Source: Agrobacterium arsenijevicii (GTDB taxonomy: Bacteria; Pseudomonadota; Alphaproteobacteria; Rhizobiales; Rhizobiaceae). From it: a stretch of DNA of 64,000 nucleotides. Below the pieces are notes generated by a model. The model made no database searches. It worked only from the letters and a program-made list of their open reading frames with translations, and was not told where the DNA came from. The position numbers were made by a program, and so were the translations under genes. Each line of letters starts with the position of its first letter. The first letter of the stretch is position 1. Below are positions 26,876-36,232 of this stretch, one piece after another. The stretch covers positions 1 through 64,000 of the forward strand of contig JWIT01000004.1 of NCBI GenBank assembly GCA_000949895.1, read 5' to 3'.

Positions 26876-27069
26876 GGCGATCTGGCCAGCTGTTTTTTCT
26901 CGTATTTTATAAAATATGAAATCAGTGGTTGCTTATATCTGCAACGAGCCGGCGTGTGAAATATTTATACAACTAAAAATAATGCTTGGCCGGTAAGTTC
27001 TTATTTATCCGTGCATGCAAAAACAGGGCCGCGGGAGGATTCGCGCTCATTTTTTGAGGATCGGAAACA

Positions 27070-28983
27070 ATGCATTTTTTCAGAATTCGTATTCTTCTGC
27101 CGGCATTGTTCGGCATCACGGTCTTGTTCTCCATCGCTCAAGGGGTCGCCAGCATGCGCTCCGTGGGAGAAATGGAGCAGCACGCCAGCAATATCGCTCG
27201 CCGGATGGAGCGGTCACTGATGATCGCCGATCTGAGCGACAAGCTTAACGAAATTCGCCGCAATTATCTGGCAGTTATGACTGCGGCAACGCCAGAGGCG
27301 CGCAACGCCCTGTTCCAGCGTATCCTCAAATCTCAACAGGAGCGCGCCGAAGGATTCGACGCCTATGCCGCAGACTTGCAATTGCCTACGACGATTGAAA
27401 AATTCAAGCGTCTGAATGGAATGGTTGCAAACTACGAAGCCATGGGCGCGGAGCTTAAAAAAGTTGTCATCGCCGATGATATCGACGCCGCGCGGGCGCA
27501 GATTTCCCGCATGACGCCAGCGGGCAACGCCGTCGGCGCGTTGATGAAAGAGATGATCGAGGACAATCGCGAGCGTGGTCTGGCCGACAAGCACGCTGCG
27601 GAAGCCGCAGGCGATTTCGCCTTCGTTATATCGCTTGGCGCCATGCTTTTTGCCGCCGCAGTAGCACTTGCTGCCGCGCTCTTCAGTTTCCTGCGTATCT
27701 CGCGCCCGATCAACGACATCACCCACGCCATGAACGGGCTGGCGGCAGGCGACAATGAAAGCGCCATTCCACACTCCGGCCGCAAGGACGAGATCGGGGA
27801 AATGGCCGCAGCCGTCGCCGTATTCCGGGACAATGCCGTCGAGCGCGAGCGGCTGGAGCGTGAAACTGAGGCAAATCGCAGCCTCAGCGAGCAGGAGCGG
27901 ATCGAACACGAGGCGCAGAAGGCGCATGAGGCGGAGGAAGTCCGTTTCGCGGTCGAAAATCTGGGCGCCGGGCTGAAGAAGCTGTCGCAGGGCGACATGA
28001 CCTGCCGTCTGGAAACTGCCTTTGCCGACCGGCTGGACGGCTTGCGCGGCGATTTCAACGAATCCGTGGCCACGCTGGAGACAGCGCTGCGCTCGGTTGG
28101 CGACAATGCCCGGGTCATCGATGCGGGTGCGGGCGAAATTCTGGCGGCGGCAGGCGATCTTTCCCGCCGCACGGAGCAGCAGGCGTCTTCCGTCGAGGAA
28201 ACCGCAGCCGCTCTCGAAGAGGTAACGACGGCAGTGAAGGATTCGGCCCATCGCGCCGCCGAGGCTGGCAGGCTTGTGGAGCGGGCACGCGAAAGCGCTG
28301 AAATGTCCGGCGAGATCGTCACCCGCACCGTGCTTGCGGTGCAGGATATCGAAAAATCCGCCAACGAGATCAGCAACATCATCAGCGTCATCGACGAGAT
28401 TGCCTTCCAGACCAATCTTCTCGCCTTGAACGCAGGTGTCGAGGCCGCCCGTGCGGGCGATGCCGGCAAGGGTTTTGCCGTTGTGGCGCAGGAGGTGCGT
28501 GAGCTGGCGCAGCGGTCTGCCCGCGCCGCCAAGGAAATCAAGATCCTCATCAACCGTTCCGGAGAGCAGGTGCGCGAGGGTGTCTCGCTTGTCGGCAAGA
28601 CCGGCGAGGTGCTTGCGGGAATTGTGGGTGAGGTGCGGGAGATCAACACCCACGTCGCATCCATCGTTGTCTCCACGCGCGAACAGTCGACCGGGCTTTC
28701 GGAAATCAGCTCTGCTGTGAACCTGATGGATCAGGGCACCCAGAAAAACGCGGCCATGGTGGAGCAGACGACGGCGGCCAGCGACAGCCTCGCGTCCCAG
28801 GCACGCGCCCTGAACGTGCTGCTTTCGCAATTCAACCTGGGACAGGCGGCAGACACCATTGTCGTGGCGGGTCCGGCTTCGGTTCCGCAGCCTTCGCCCG
28901 CACGCGCCATGGGGCGCAAGATCGCAGCCGCCTTCGGTGGCGGGCGGCAGGCAGCGGCGGCGCAGGAGTGGTCGGAGTTCTAA
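27070..28983 (+). CDS. Methyl-accepting chemotaxis protein (4HB sensor, HAMP)
   Basis: A 637-residue chemoreceptor. Helix 1 (about 8-28) and helix 2 (about 190-212) flank a periplasmic four-helix-bundle-type ligand domain. A HAMP domain follows ([20 protein letters not shown]), then a methylation-rich coiled coil and the signalling tip [28 protein letters not shown] near 455-480. The last five residues, EWSEF, resemble the CheR/CheB tethering pentapeptide NWETF, so this may be a full-length, adapting receptor. GAGGA lies 9 nt upstream. The 194-nt region before it is AT-rich, with a TATTTTATAAAATA palindrome around 26904-26917. Confidence 0.93.
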   Translation: MHFFRIRILLPALFGITVLFSIAQGVASMRSVGEMEQHASNIARRMERSLMIADLSDKLNEIRRNYLAVMTAATPEARNALFQRILKSQQERAEGFDAYAADLQLPTTIEKFKRLNGMVANYEAMGAELKKVVIADDIDAARAQISRMTPAGNAVGALMKEMIEDNRERGLADKHAAEAAGDFAFVISLGAMLFAAAVALAAALFSFLRISRPINDITHAMNGLAAGDNESAIPHSGRKDEIGEMAAAVAVFRDNAVERERLERETEANRSLSEQERIEHEAQKAHEAEEVRFAVENLGAGLKKLSQGDMTCRLETAFADRLDGLRGDFNESVATLETALRSVGDNARVIDAGAGEILAAAGDLSRRTEQQASSVEETAAALEEVTTAVKDSAHRAAEAGRLVERARESAEMSGEIVTRTVLAVQDIEKSANEISNIISVIDEIAFQTNLLALNAGVEAARAGDAGKGFAVVAQEVRELAQRSARAAKEIKILINRSGEQVREGVSLVGKTGEVLAGIVGEVREINTHVASIVVSTREQSTGLSEISSAVNLMDQGTQKNAAMVEQTTAASDSLASQARALNVLLSQFNLGQAADTIVVAGPASVPQPSPARAMGRKIAAAFGGGRQAAAAQEWSEF

Positions 28984-29015
28984 CCCGCTTCCAGCGGCAC
29001 GGGTATGAAACATGG

Positions 29016-29041
29016 ACGGCGGCTTTCGAGCCGCCGTTTTT
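29016..29041. terminator. Bidirectional terminator hairpin
   Basis: A perfect 9-bp stem ACGGCGGCT/AGCCGCCGT with a TTCG tetraloop is followed by TTTTT. It separates the chemoreceptor gene from the convergent EEP-family gene. Confidence 0.9.
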
Positions 29042-29062
29042 GCATGGTGGAGCGTGCGCGCC

Positions 29063-29995
29063 TCATCGGCCGATCATGAAATCCGCCATCAGGCCGTAGT
29101 GATTGGAGCCGAGGCTGTCGGGCAGGCGGGTGGTTTTCATCAGCGTCGCGGGTTCGCGGGCGAAGATATGATCGATGGCGATGCCGAAGCGACCTGCCTT
29201 CGTTGGCCATGTGGCGGGCTCCCACGGCGCTTTTTTGAGGTCGTTGGCGGCGAGGAAATCGCGCATGTCGGGGGCGATGCTGGCCGAATTGAAGTCTCCG
29301 GCCAGAATGAGCGGTCCGGTGATGCGAAAGAGAATTTCGCTGACCTCGTCCAGCTCGTCCCGGTGATAATCGTCGAAATAGGGTTTGGTAATGTGGCCGG
29401 CGGCAAGCGTCAGCTCCGTGCCGTCGAGATCGATGCTGGCGATGGCGAAACGGTCGCGGCGCAGGTCGCTGAGGCTATGGAAACGGCCTTCCAGCAATGG
29501 CCGCTTCGAGAGGATCAGCAGATCGCAGGTCGGCGTCCCGGTATAGCAGCCGAGCTTGTGGGGGTACATTTGCTGCAGCCGCGGCAGAACCGCTTCCAGC
29601 GCACCGGCCTCGAACAGATAGACCGCATCCGCACCCGATTCGAGAATGGTATCGGCAATTGCATCCGCATTGGCGGCATTGTCCATCAGCACATTGAAGG
29701 ACAATAGCCGGAAGGGTCTGGCGCCGGGTGCTGCGGTGGCGGATGTGGAAAATTCCATGAACATGGCGACCGCATGGATGGCGAGCGCAAGCGACCAGAT
29801 CACCAGAAAAGCAGAAACCGCGTCACGCGTCAGCCAGAATACCAGACATGCCAGCAGGATACAGACGAGGGCGATGTGAAGCTGGAAACTGGTGACGAAG
29901 GCTAAAAGCCAGAAATCCGTCGCATAACGCAGGCTGGCGATGAAAAGAACGGCAGCCACGACCGTGGAGACCATGCAAGCGAGCTTCGCCGTCAT
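29063..29995 (-). CDS. Membrane-anchored endonuclease/exonuclease/phosphatase family protein
   Basis: A 310-residue protein with three N-terminal membrane helices (about 5-85) and a C-terminal EEP domain. The EEP core has LLSFNVLMDNAANADAIADTI (Asn and Glu metal site region), GHITKPYF, the DxN motif AGDFNSASIAP and the closing HIFARE and SDHY-like SLGSNHYGLMADF segments. Family members cut phosphodiesters or phospho-lipids or DNA; the target is unknown. Membrane anchoring before an EEP domain is a common rhizobial arrangement. ATG 29995 is favoured by AGGG 6 nt upstream. It is divergent from petA over about 310 nt. Confidence 0.85.
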   Translation of the reverse strand: MTAKLACMVSTVVAAVLFIASLRYATDFWLLAFVTSFQLHIALVCILLACLVFWLTRDAVSAFLVIWSLALAIHAVAMFMEFSTSATAAPGARPFRLLSFNVLMDNAANADAIADTILESGADAVYLFEAGALEAVLPRLQQMYPHKLGCYTGTPTCDLLILSKRPLLEGRFHSLSDLRRDRFAIASIDLDGTELTLAAGHITKPYFDDYHRDELDEVSEILFRITGPLILAGDFNSASIAPDMRDFLAANDLKKAPWEPATWPTKAGRFGIAIDHIFAREPATLMKTTRLPDSLGSNHYGLMADFMIGR

Positions 29996-30304
29996 CCGAA
30001 TCCCTGCTTTCCAAGCTCTCCCTGCGCGTCTCGTAACATGCCGCACGAATGGGCACAATGTTGCCCGTCTGCCGGGGCTTATGAAAAAATGAGAAACAAA
30101 TCCGCCTCTTCAGGCAGAATTACGGCGGCTTTGTGTGCTTTGCTCTTGCCAAGTCAGTCAATATTTTGCGATCAAACAGAATGACGCGGTTTCTAAAACG
30201 CCGCGAGGATGACCGAGACATGGGACGGAGATTGTCTTGGATCAAATCATAGCGGGAGGACTCATGCGATTTACGGCAAAAACAGCGCAGAGGATGGTGT
30301 AGCG
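29996..30304. other. Intergenic region between the EEP gene and petA
   Basis: This 309-nt gap between divergent genes presumably holds both promoters. The piece CTTGCCAAGTCAGTCAATAT near 30150 is the most promoter-like in the direction of petA, but it has no convincing -10 at a 16-18 nt distance. No tRNA, repeat or named site is visible. Confidence 0.5.
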
Positions 30305-30883
30305 GTGAGCGAGCACGTAACCAATCACGACGCCTCGGGTGAACCGACCCGTCGCGATTTTCTATATCTAGTAACCGGAATGACGGGCGCCGTTGGTGCC
30401 GCCGCAGTCGCATGGCCCTTTATCGACCAGATGCGTCCTGACGCATCGACGCTGGCGCTCGCCTCCATCGAGGTGAATGTTGCGGCGGTCGAGCCGGGCA
30501 TGTCCTTGACCGTGAAGTGGCGCGGCAAGCCGATTTTCATCCGCAACCGCACGGAAAAGGAAATTGGCGAAGCCAATGCGGTCGCTCTCGGCGACCTGAA
30601 GGACCCGGTGGCACGCAATGCCAACATTGCCCCCGACGCGCAGGCGACGGACATTGACCGTTCCGCCGGTCAGGGCAAGGAAAACTGGATCGTCATGATC
30701 GGTTCCTGCACCCATCTCGGTTGCGTTCCGCTCGGCCAGGCCGGCGATTTCGGCGGGTGGTTCTGTCCCTGCCATGGCTCGCACTACGATACGGCGGGCC
30801 GCATACGTAAGGGTCCGGCGCCGCAGAACCTCGCCATCCCGACATTTGCATTCACATCCGATACCGTGATCAAGATCGGATAA
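30305..30883 (+). CDS. petA: Ubiquinol-cytochrome c reductase Rieske iron-sulfur subunit
   Basis: A 192-residue Rieske protein of the cytochrome bc1 complex, which passes electrons from ubiquinol to cytochrome c1 across the inner membrane. Tat motif RRDFL and one helix (about 16-40) anchor it. Cluster motifs are C135-T-H137-L-G-C140 and C154-P-C156-H157-G-S; C135, H137, C154 and H157 bind the 2Fe-2S cluster, and C140 and C156 can form the disulfide. I start at GTG 30305, which gives the normal length; an ATG-like extension to 30209 would put unusual residues before the Tat motif. Confidence 0.95.
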   Translation: MSEHVTNHDASGEPTRRDFLYLVTGMTGAVGAAAVAWPFIDQMRPDASTLALASIEVNVAAVEPGMSLTVKWRGKPIFIRNRTEKEIGEANAVALGDLKDPVARNANIAPDAQATDIDRSAGQGKENWIVMIGSCTHLGCVPLGQAGDFGGWFCPCHGSHYDTAGRIRKGPAPQNLAIPTFAFTSDTVIKIG

Positions 30884-30897
30884 GGGGACAGATATTT

Positions 30898-32220
30898 ATG
30901 AGTGGTCATTCCAGTTATCAGCCGTCCACCGGCATCGAGAGGTGGATCGATTCGCGGCTTCCCTTGCCGCGCATGATCTATGACAGCTTCGTCGCTTACC
31001 CTGTCCCGCGTAATCTGAACTACGCCTACACATTCGGCGCGATGCTGGCTGTGATGCTGATCGTGCAGATCCTTACCGGCGTCGTGCTTGCCATGCATTA
31101 CGCCGCTGAAACGACGGTCGCCTTCAATTCCGTCGAAAAGATCATGCGTGACGTCAACCACGGCTGGCTGCTGCGCTACATGCATGCCAACGGTGCGTCG
31201 TTCTTCTTCATCGCGGTTTATCTGCACATCGCCCGCGGCCTCTATTACGGTTCCTACAAGGCGCCGCGCGAAATCCTCTGGATTCTCGGCTGTGTGATCT
31301 ATCTCTTGATGATGGCGACGGGCTTCATGGGCTACGTTCTGCCCTGGGGTCAGATGTCCTTCTGGGGTGCAACTGTTATCACCGGTTTCTTCACGGCTTT
31401 CCCGGGCATAGGTGAGTGGATCCAGCAGTTCCTGCTCGGCGGCTTTGCGGTGGACAATCCGACGCTCAACCGCTTCTTCGCGCTCCATTACCTGCTGCCC
31501 TTCATGATCGCGGGTGTCGTCATCCTGCACATCTGGGCGCTGCATGTGACCGGTCAGACCAACCCGACCGGCGTGGAAGTGAAGACCAAGACCGACACGG
31601 TTCCCTTCACGCCCTATGCGACGCTGAAAGATGCACTCGGCGTTTCGGTGTTCCTCATCGCTTATGCGTGGTTCATCTTCTACATGCCGAACTTCCTCGG
31701 CCACCCTGATAACTACATCATGGCGGATCCGCTGAAGACACCGGCGCATATCGTGCCGGAGTGGTATTACCTGCCGTTCTACGCGATGCTGCGCGCCGTC
31801 ACCGTCAACATCGGGCCGATCGATTCCAAGCTCGGTGGCGTTCTCGTCATGTTCGGCGCGATCATCGTGCTGTTCTTCCTGCCCTGGCTCGATACGTCGA
31901 AGGTTCGCTCCGCCGTCTATCGTCCCTGGTACAAGATGTTCTTCTGGCTGTTCGTGGTCAACGCCATCATACTTGGCTGGCTGGGTTCGCGCCCTGCGGA
32001 AGGTAGCGGCCTGTTCGGCCTGCTCTTCGGAGGCGATATCAAAGGCAACTACGTCGGCTTTTCGCAGCTTGGTACGTTCTATTACTTCGGTTTCTTCCTC
32101 GTCATCATGCCGGTACTCGGTCTGGTGGAAACGCCGCGGCGTATTCCGAATTCGATTACCGAGGCCGTTCTCGAAAAGAACGCCAAGAAGACTGCCGCGC
32201 CAGCGGCGGCCGAAGTCTGA
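30898..32220 (+). CDS. petB: Cytochrome b of the bc1 complex
   Basis: A 440-residue polytopic cytochrome b holding the two b hemes and the quinone sites. Eight hydrophobic helices are apparent. Heme-ligand His residues lie in the [17 protein letters not shown] and [22 protein letters not shown] helices. The Qo-site motif [12 protein letters not shown] (about residues 285-296) is intact, and the [18 protein letters not shown] segment is highly conserved. It begins 14 nt after petA and ends 22 nt before petC, so the three form the usual fbc operon. Confidence 0.97.
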   Translation: MSGHSSYQPSTGIERWIDSRLPLPRMIYDSFVAYPVPRNLNYAYTFGAMLAVMLIVQILTGVVLAMHYAAETTVAFNSVEKIMRDVNHGWLLRYMHANGASFFFIAVYLHIARGLYYGSYKAPREILWILGCVIYLLMMATGFMGYVLPWGQMSFWGATVITGFFTAFPGIGEWIQQFLLGGFAVDNPTLNRFFALHYLLPFMIAGVVILHIWALHVTGQTNPTGVEVKTKTDTVPFTPYATLKDALGVSVFLIAYAWFIFYMPNFLGHPDNYIMADPLKTPAHIVPEWYYLPFYAMLRAVTVNIGPIDSKLGGVLVMFGAIIVLFFLPWLDTSKVRSAVYRPWYKMFFWLFVVNAIILGWLGSRPAEGSGLFGLLFGGDIKGNYVGFSQLGTFYYFGFFLVIMPVLGLVETPRRIPNSITEAVLEKNAKKTAAPAAAEV

Positions 32221-32242
32221 GCGCGAAGGAAGGATGACGACA

Positions 32243-33127
32243 ATGAAGACGCTTCTCACGAGCATCGCGCTTATCGCCGCCATTAGCTGTTCCGCCGCCG
32301 CTTTTGCGGCGGAGGAGAGCCATGATCTCGCCGCCAAGGCGGAGCATGCGATCGCCGGCGGTCACTTCCCGGTCATCAAGCCCAAGGAAGAGAGCTGGTC
32401 CTTTGCCGGGCCTTTCGGCAAATACGACAAGGGCCAGTTGCAGCGCGGTCTGAAGGTTTACAAGGAAGTCTGCTCCGCCTGCCACTCGATGAACCTCGTT
32501 TCCTTCCGCACGCTCGGGGATCTCGGTTATTCGGACGAGCAGGTAAAGGCTTTCGCTGCGGAATACGAAGTGCAGGACGGCCCGAACGCCGATGGCGAAA
32601 TGTATAATCGCAAGGCTGTGCCTTCCGACCATTTCCCCTCGCCATTCCCGAACCATGAAGCGGCTGCCGCCGCCAACGGTGGGGCTGCTCCGCCCGATAT
32701 GTCGCTGCTTGCCAAGGCGCGCGGCGTGGAGCGCGGGTTCCCGCAATTCGTCATCGACATGATCCCGATCATCGGCGGTTATCAGGAAGGCGGCCCGGAT
32801 TACATCCATGCGCTGCTGACCGGATATCAGGACGCACCTGCTGGTGTTGAAGTGTCGGAAGGCACACACTTCAACCCGTATTTCGCCAGCGCCGTGGCAC
32901 TGAAGATGGCGCCGCCGATCAGCGCCGATCAGGTGACCTATGATGATGGTGCGCCGCAGACGGTGGATCAATATTCCAAGGACGTGTCTGCGTTCCTGAT
33001 GTGGGCCGCAGAGCCGCATCTGGAAGCGCGCAAGCGCACCGGCTTCATGGTCATGGTGTTCCTGTTCATCTTCACGGCCCTGATCTATCTCACCAAGAAA
33101 TCGGTCTACGCCAAAAAGGAACATTGA
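32243..33127 (+). CDS. petC: Cytochrome c1 of the bc1 complex
   Basis: A 294-residue membrane-anchored c-type cytochrome. A Sec signal (MKTLLTSIALIAAISCSAAAFA) is followed by the heme-binding motif CSACH (in KEVCSACHSMNLVSFRTL, near residue 70). A conserved PPDMSLLAKAR segment carries the downstream region, a Met ligand lies in MAPP, and a C-terminal helix (MVMVFLFIFTALIYLTKKSVYAKK) anchors the protein. I chose ATG 32243 because GGAAGG stands 9 nt before it; ATG 32234, three codons earlier, is also possible. It is the last gene of the petABC operon. Confidence 0.95.
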   Translation: MKTLLTSIALIAAISCSAAAFAAEESHDLAAKAEHAIAGGHFPVIKPKEESWSFAGPFGKYDKGQLQRGLKVYKEVCSACHSMNLVSFRTLGDLGYSDEQVKAFAAEYEVQDGPNADGEMYNRKAVPSDHFPSPFPNHEAAAAANGGAAPPDMSLLAKARGVERGFPQFVIDMIPIIGGYQEGGPDYIHALLTGYQDAPAGVEVSEGTHFNPYFASAVALKMAPPISADQVTYDDGAPQTVDQYSKDVSAFLMWAAEPHLEARKRTGFMVMVFLFIFTALIYLTKKSVYAKKEH

Positions 33128-33153
33128 CCGGCTTCAAATGCCTGCAATCATTG

Positions 33154-33183
33154 GCCCCCATGGTCTTGCCCTGGGGGCTTTTT
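33154..33183 (+). terminator. Terminator of the petABC operon
   Basis: A 7-bp stem GCCCCCA/TGGGGGC with an 11-nt loop is followed by TTTTT, 27 nt after the petC stop. Confidence 0.85.
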
Positions 33184-33206
33184 CATGGGTCGAAGGAGGA
33201 TGAGAC

Positions 33207-33599
33207 ATGACGAAAATCCGTAGCGGTGGTTGCCTGTGCGGGTCCGTCCGTTTCGAGGCCGCGGGTGAACCCGGTAATCCGCACAGCTGCTCCTGCGATA
33301 CGTGCCAGCGGCATTCCGGCGCTTCCAGCCTTGTCTGGGTGGAATTCGACAGTGATGCGGTGGTCTGGACAGGAGAAGGTGGCGCGCCTTCGGTTTTCCG
33401 GTCTTCCGATTATTCCAGCCGGGCCTTTTGCCCGGTCTGCGGCAGCACGCTCGGCGCAATCGACGATGCGCCCACCATTGCGCTGGTCTCCGGTTCTTTC
33501 GATGACAGGAACGACGAGGCGCTGCGGCCTCTGTCGCATTCCTTCGAGGATGTCTGCCCGGTCTGGGCGCGGATCGAGGGAATGTCGGCGGCGGAATGA
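33207..33599 (+). CDS. GFA (glutathione-dependent formaldehyde-activating) family protein
   Basis: A 130-residue CENP-V/GFA-domain protein. Zinc-binding Cys residues are present as GGCLCGSVRFE (Cys9 and Cys11), HSCSCDTCQRHSG (about 28-40) and FCPVCGSTLG (about 75-84), the full ligand set of the family. These proteins were first described as glutathione S-hydroxymethyl synthases, but their activity is doubtful in many members. AAGGAGG lies upstream of the ATG. It sits alone between petC and apt. Confidence 0.88.
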   Translation: MTKIRSGGCLCGSVRFEAAGEPGNPHSCSCDTCQRHSGASSLVWVEFDSDAVVWTGEGGAPSVFRSSDYSSRAFCPVCGSTLGAIDDAPTIALVSGSFDDRNDEALRPLSHSFEDVCPVWARIEGMSAAE

Positions 33600-33688
33600 G
33601 CTCCGGTCCTTTTTAGTTGGTCCGCAGCCGGCAAATTGATAGGGTGGTCCGAACCTTCTGATCCATTCCCAATTTAACTGGAAATACC

Positions 33689-34231
33689 ATGACCGTTATC
33701 GCTTCGGAGCTTTCCGCTGCCATCCGCTCCATTCCCGACTATCCGAAGCCGGGCATCATCTTCAGGGACATCACGACGCTGCTCGGCAATCCGCGTGCTT
33801 TCCGCCGTGCGGTGGACGAGCTTGTGCAGCCCTATGCGGGAACGAAGATCGACAAGATCGCCGGTATGGAAGCGCGTGGCTTCATTCTGGGCGGCGCGGT
33901 TGCGCACCAGCTGTCGGCCGGTTTCGTACCGATCCGCAAGAAGGGCAAGCTGCCGCACACCACCGTGCGTGTTGCCTACAGCCTGGAATATGGCGTCGAT
34001 GAAATGGAAATGCACGTGGACGCCGTGCAGCCGGGCGAAAAGGTCATTCTGGTCGACGACCTGATCGCGACCGGCGGCACCGCCGAAGGCGCGGTCAAGC
34101 TCTTGCGGCAGATGGGTGCCGAGATCGTTTCCGCCTGCTTCGTCATCGATCTGCCCGATCTCGGCGGACGCAAGAAGCTGGAAGACCTCGGTGTCGAGGT
34201 GCGGACGCTGGTGGAATTTTCGGGGCACTGA
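33689..34231 (+). CDS. apt: Adenine phosphoribosyltransferase
   Basis: A 180-residue enzyme that salvages adenine with PRPP to give AMP in the cytosol. The type I PRPP-binding motif [16 protein letters not shown] is at about 124-139. The [21 protein letters not shown] opening (about 11-31) and the loop [14 protein letters not shown] (about 60-73) are characteristic of Apt. Its position downstream of petABC is common in rhizobia. No purine-responsive riboswitch is visible in the 89 nt before it. Confidence 0.96.
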   Translation: MTVIASELSAAIRSIPDYPKPGIIFRDITTLLGNPRAFRRAVDELVQPYAGTKIDKIAGMEARGFILGGAVAHQLSAGFVPIRKKGKLPHTTVRVAYSLEYGVDEMEMHVDAVQPGEKVILVDDLIATGGTAEGAVKLLRQMGAEIVSACFVIDLPDLGGRKKLEDLGVEVRTLVEFSGH

Positions 34232-34272
34232 GGCCGAAAGCCCGGTCAGGGCCGTTGCGATAGGCCGGTGTT

Positions 34273-34881
34273 TTACCCGGTCTTTCGCAATGCGATCCAT
34301 GTCCAATGGACGCCCATGGCGCGATTGCCCGCCTGAATGGAGGCAACCTCCACCTGCCGGACCAGCGTGAACCCCAGACGGGCTGCATTGCCCGTCGTTT
34401 CCGTTGGTGAAATGGGAAAAGCACGACGGCCTTCGGGTGCGGGGCCGTGACGCAGGGACATGATCAGCAATCCTTCTGTTGCCGTCATCTCCGAGAGGCT
34501 TTCCATGGCGGTCTGTTTTGTCTCATCATCGATATGGTGCCAGACGCCGCACAGCGTAACCAGATCGAAGGTGCTGTGGCGGCGAGCTTTCGCGAGATCG
34601 GGCAAACTGTCGTCCAGCCACGTTATCTTGTTCGACGGGTGCAATCGCATGCCGGGTTCGCGAAGCTCCGCGACCGGTTCGACGGCCAGAACGTCATGGC
34701 CACATTCGGCAAACCAGGCGGCATCGCGACCGGTGCCGCTGCCGATATCCGCGACGCGGGCCGCTGCGACCGGCAACAGATCAATGACCGGCGCGTAGAT
34801 TTCCCGGCAATCCAGTTCATCGAACCTGGCAATCAGCTCCGGCGTCGCCGCTTCAGCATAACCCCGTAGAATATCGTTCAT
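34273..34881 (-). CDS. Class I SAM-dependent methyltransferase
   Basis: A 202-residue Rossmann-fold methyltransferase. Motif I is VADIGSGTGRDAAWFAECGHDVLAVEP (about 43-69), and motif IV-like FDLVTLCGVWHHID lies near 105-118. Members act on small molecules or proteins, and nothing in the sequence identifies the acceptor. It is convergent with apt (41-nt gap) and followed upstream by the two MaoC genes on the same strand with a 63-nt gap. Confidence 0.88.
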   Translation of the reverse strand: MNDILRGYAEAATPELIARFDELDCREIYAPVIDLLPVAAARVADIGSGTGRDAAWFAECGHDVLAVEPVAELREPGMRLHPSNKITWLDDSLPDLAKARRHSTFDLVTLCGVWHHIDDETKQTAMESLSEMTATEGLLIMSLRHGPAPEGRRAFPISPTETTGNAARLGFTLVRQVEVASIQAGNRAMGVHWTWIALRKTG

Positions 34882-34944
34882 TCTTGCCTTCCCGCCGCGA
34901 TACCGATTCCGAGGGTATCGCGCGCGGGCTATCTCGACCAGCCG

Positions 34945-35412
34945 CTATTCGAATTCCAGAACTCCGCTCCGGAAGGTCAACACGGTTTCTCCGGACTGGT
35001 TCACGCCCTCGTTGAAGGTGGTGTTCAGCCATACACCGGCCCTTGATTCCAGCGGTCGGGTATCAAGCAAAGTGACGAAATAGGTGATGTCGTCTCCGGC
35101 GAAGACCGGCTTTTTCCATTTGAGTTCACGAAAGCCGGGCGAGGGGCCAAGTTTCGGCGGCTCGAGGCCCTGCTGTTTCAGCCTCTTTACTTCCTTTGCC
35201 CAGTGGGAAAGGAAACATTTCATCCAGCCAGCACCGGTATGCCAGCCGGAAGCGCAAAGCGCGCCGAAGACGCTGTTCTTTGCCGCTTCGGCATCCAGAT
35301 GAAAGGGCTGCGGATCGAAATCGCGGGCGAAACGGATGATGTCCTCGGCGGAAAAATGCAACGTGTCGAGGGTGACGCGTTCGCCGATCGGGGAAAGTTC
35401 TGCCAGTCTCAT
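34945..35412 (-). CDS. MaoC-like dehydratase, first copy
   Basis: A 155-residue single-hotdog protein of the MaoC/R-specific enoyl-CoA hydratase family. The catalytic Asp and His pair is in IRFARDFDPQPFHLDAEAAKNS (about residues 29-50). The conserved GWHTGAGWMKCF and KPVFAGDDITY strands follow. Its family hydrates enoyl-CoA or a related thioester. It overlaps the upstream MaoC gene by 4 nt (ATGA), so the two are likely subunits of one heteromer or successive paralogues. The substrate is unknown. Confidence 0.88.
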   Translation of the reverse strand: MRLAELSPIGERVTLDTLHFSAEDIIRFARDFDPQPFHLDAEAAKNSVFGALCASGWHTGAGWMKCFLSHWAKEVKRLKQQGLEPPKLGPSPGFRELKWKKPVFAGDDITYFVTLLDTRPLESRAGVWLNTTFNEGVNQSGETVLTFRSGVLEFE

Positions 35413-35882
35413 GCCGCAACGCCTCCGTCCGCACGCATCAGGAACATCACGGTGTTTTCGCCGTGTGATACCAGGACGCCGCGCTGGTTATAAAGCTCGT
35501 GACGAAACTTCACGAGGCCGATGCCGGGGCGTGAGCCGGAGGTGCGCTGTTCCAGAACGATGGATTTTCCCGAAATTGTATCACCCGCCAGAACCGGCTT
35601 TTTCCAGTCGACATAATCGATGCCGGGGCTACCCTGCGAGGTGGAGTTGGTGATGTAGCTCTCCGCCATCATCCGCATCAGCAGGGCGCAGGTGTGCCAG
35701 CCGGAAGCCGCCAACCCGCCGAGAATGCTCTGGCGGCCAGCCTCTTCGGACAGATGCATAGGTTGGGGATCGAATTCGCTGGCGAATTCGATGATTTGCG
35801 CTGCGGAAATCGATTGCGGTCCAAGGGGAAATTCCCGACCGACGGAAAAATCCTCATAGGCATATGTCGCGACCGGCGCCAT
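35409..35882 (-). CDS. MaoC-like dehydratase, second copy
   Basis: A 157-residue paralogue of the next gene. The active-site segment IIEFASEFDPQPMHLSEEAGRQS matches its neighbour closely, with Asp and His in the same spacing (DPQP-HL), and GWHTCALLMR and KPVLAGDTISG follow. GGGAGG lies 5 nt before ATG 35882; an in-frame ATG at 35918 has no such site. Translation of the pair is coupled by the 4-nt overlap. Such tandem MaoC pairs can form a heterodimer with one active site, but here both copies keep the catalytic residues. Confidence 0.88.
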   Translation of the reverse strand: MAPVATYAYEDFSVGREFPLGPQSISAAQIIEFASEFDPQPMHLSEEAGRQSILGGLAASGWHTCALLMRMMAESYITNSTSQGSPGIDYVDWKKPVLAGDTISGKSIVLEQRTSGSRPGIGLVKFRHELYNQRGVLVSHGENTVMFLMRADGGVAA

Positions 35883-36001
35883 GGTTTCCTCCCTTCGCAC
35901 AGTCAATATCGTCGGCATCTAAAATGATTTTTCCCTTTACGTAAAGGTCAAATCTAGGGCGCGGATATTCAAATGATGGCAAACGCGGCGGCTTATGGGA
36001 A

Positions 36002-36116
36002 TGTGTGGCGCAGGGGCTCTACCCCTCCGCCGTCATCCTCGCCCTCGAGGCGAGGATCCATCTCACATGCGCCACACAGTGTGGAACCTCGGGTCAAGCC
36101 CGAGGAGGACGCCGGA
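36002..36116. repeat. Interspersed palindromic repeat, copy 2
   Basis: In the 350-nt gap between the MaoC pair and ychF lies a composite inverted repeat. TGTGTGGCGCA (36003-36013) pairs with TGCGCCACACA (36068-36078). The arm CGTCATCCTCGCC...GGCGAGGATCC (36031-36059) is a palindrome, and a third palindrome CCTCGGGTCAAGCCCGAGG lies at about 36087-36105. CGTCATCC at the start of the arm is the terminus shared with copies 1 and 3. Beyond the repeat the gap shows nothing else. Confidence 0.65.
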
Positions 36117-36232
36117 TTTGGGGAGAGGTCTTAATCTTAAGCGCCACTCCCGAGAGGCGGCTCCGGCTTTCTCCGCTCCGCAGAATGGCGAGATGCAATT
36201 CGGCGGAGCAAAGCAAACGGGTCCAGTCGAGA

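Noticed and set aside
27214..29013. 599-codon minus-strand frame opposite the chemoreceptor
   Set aside because: The chemoreceptor has clear domains, terminator and ribosome binding site on the other strand. The opposite frame has none.
30784..32337. 517-codon minus-strand frame opposite cytochrome b
   Set aside because: It is antisense to petB with a low-complexity Arg/Asp-rich translation. No evidence of expression can be seen.
33600..33688. A purine riboswitch ahead of apt
   Set aside because: The 89-nt leader is too short for the conserved purine aptamer core, and no three-way junction can be drawn.
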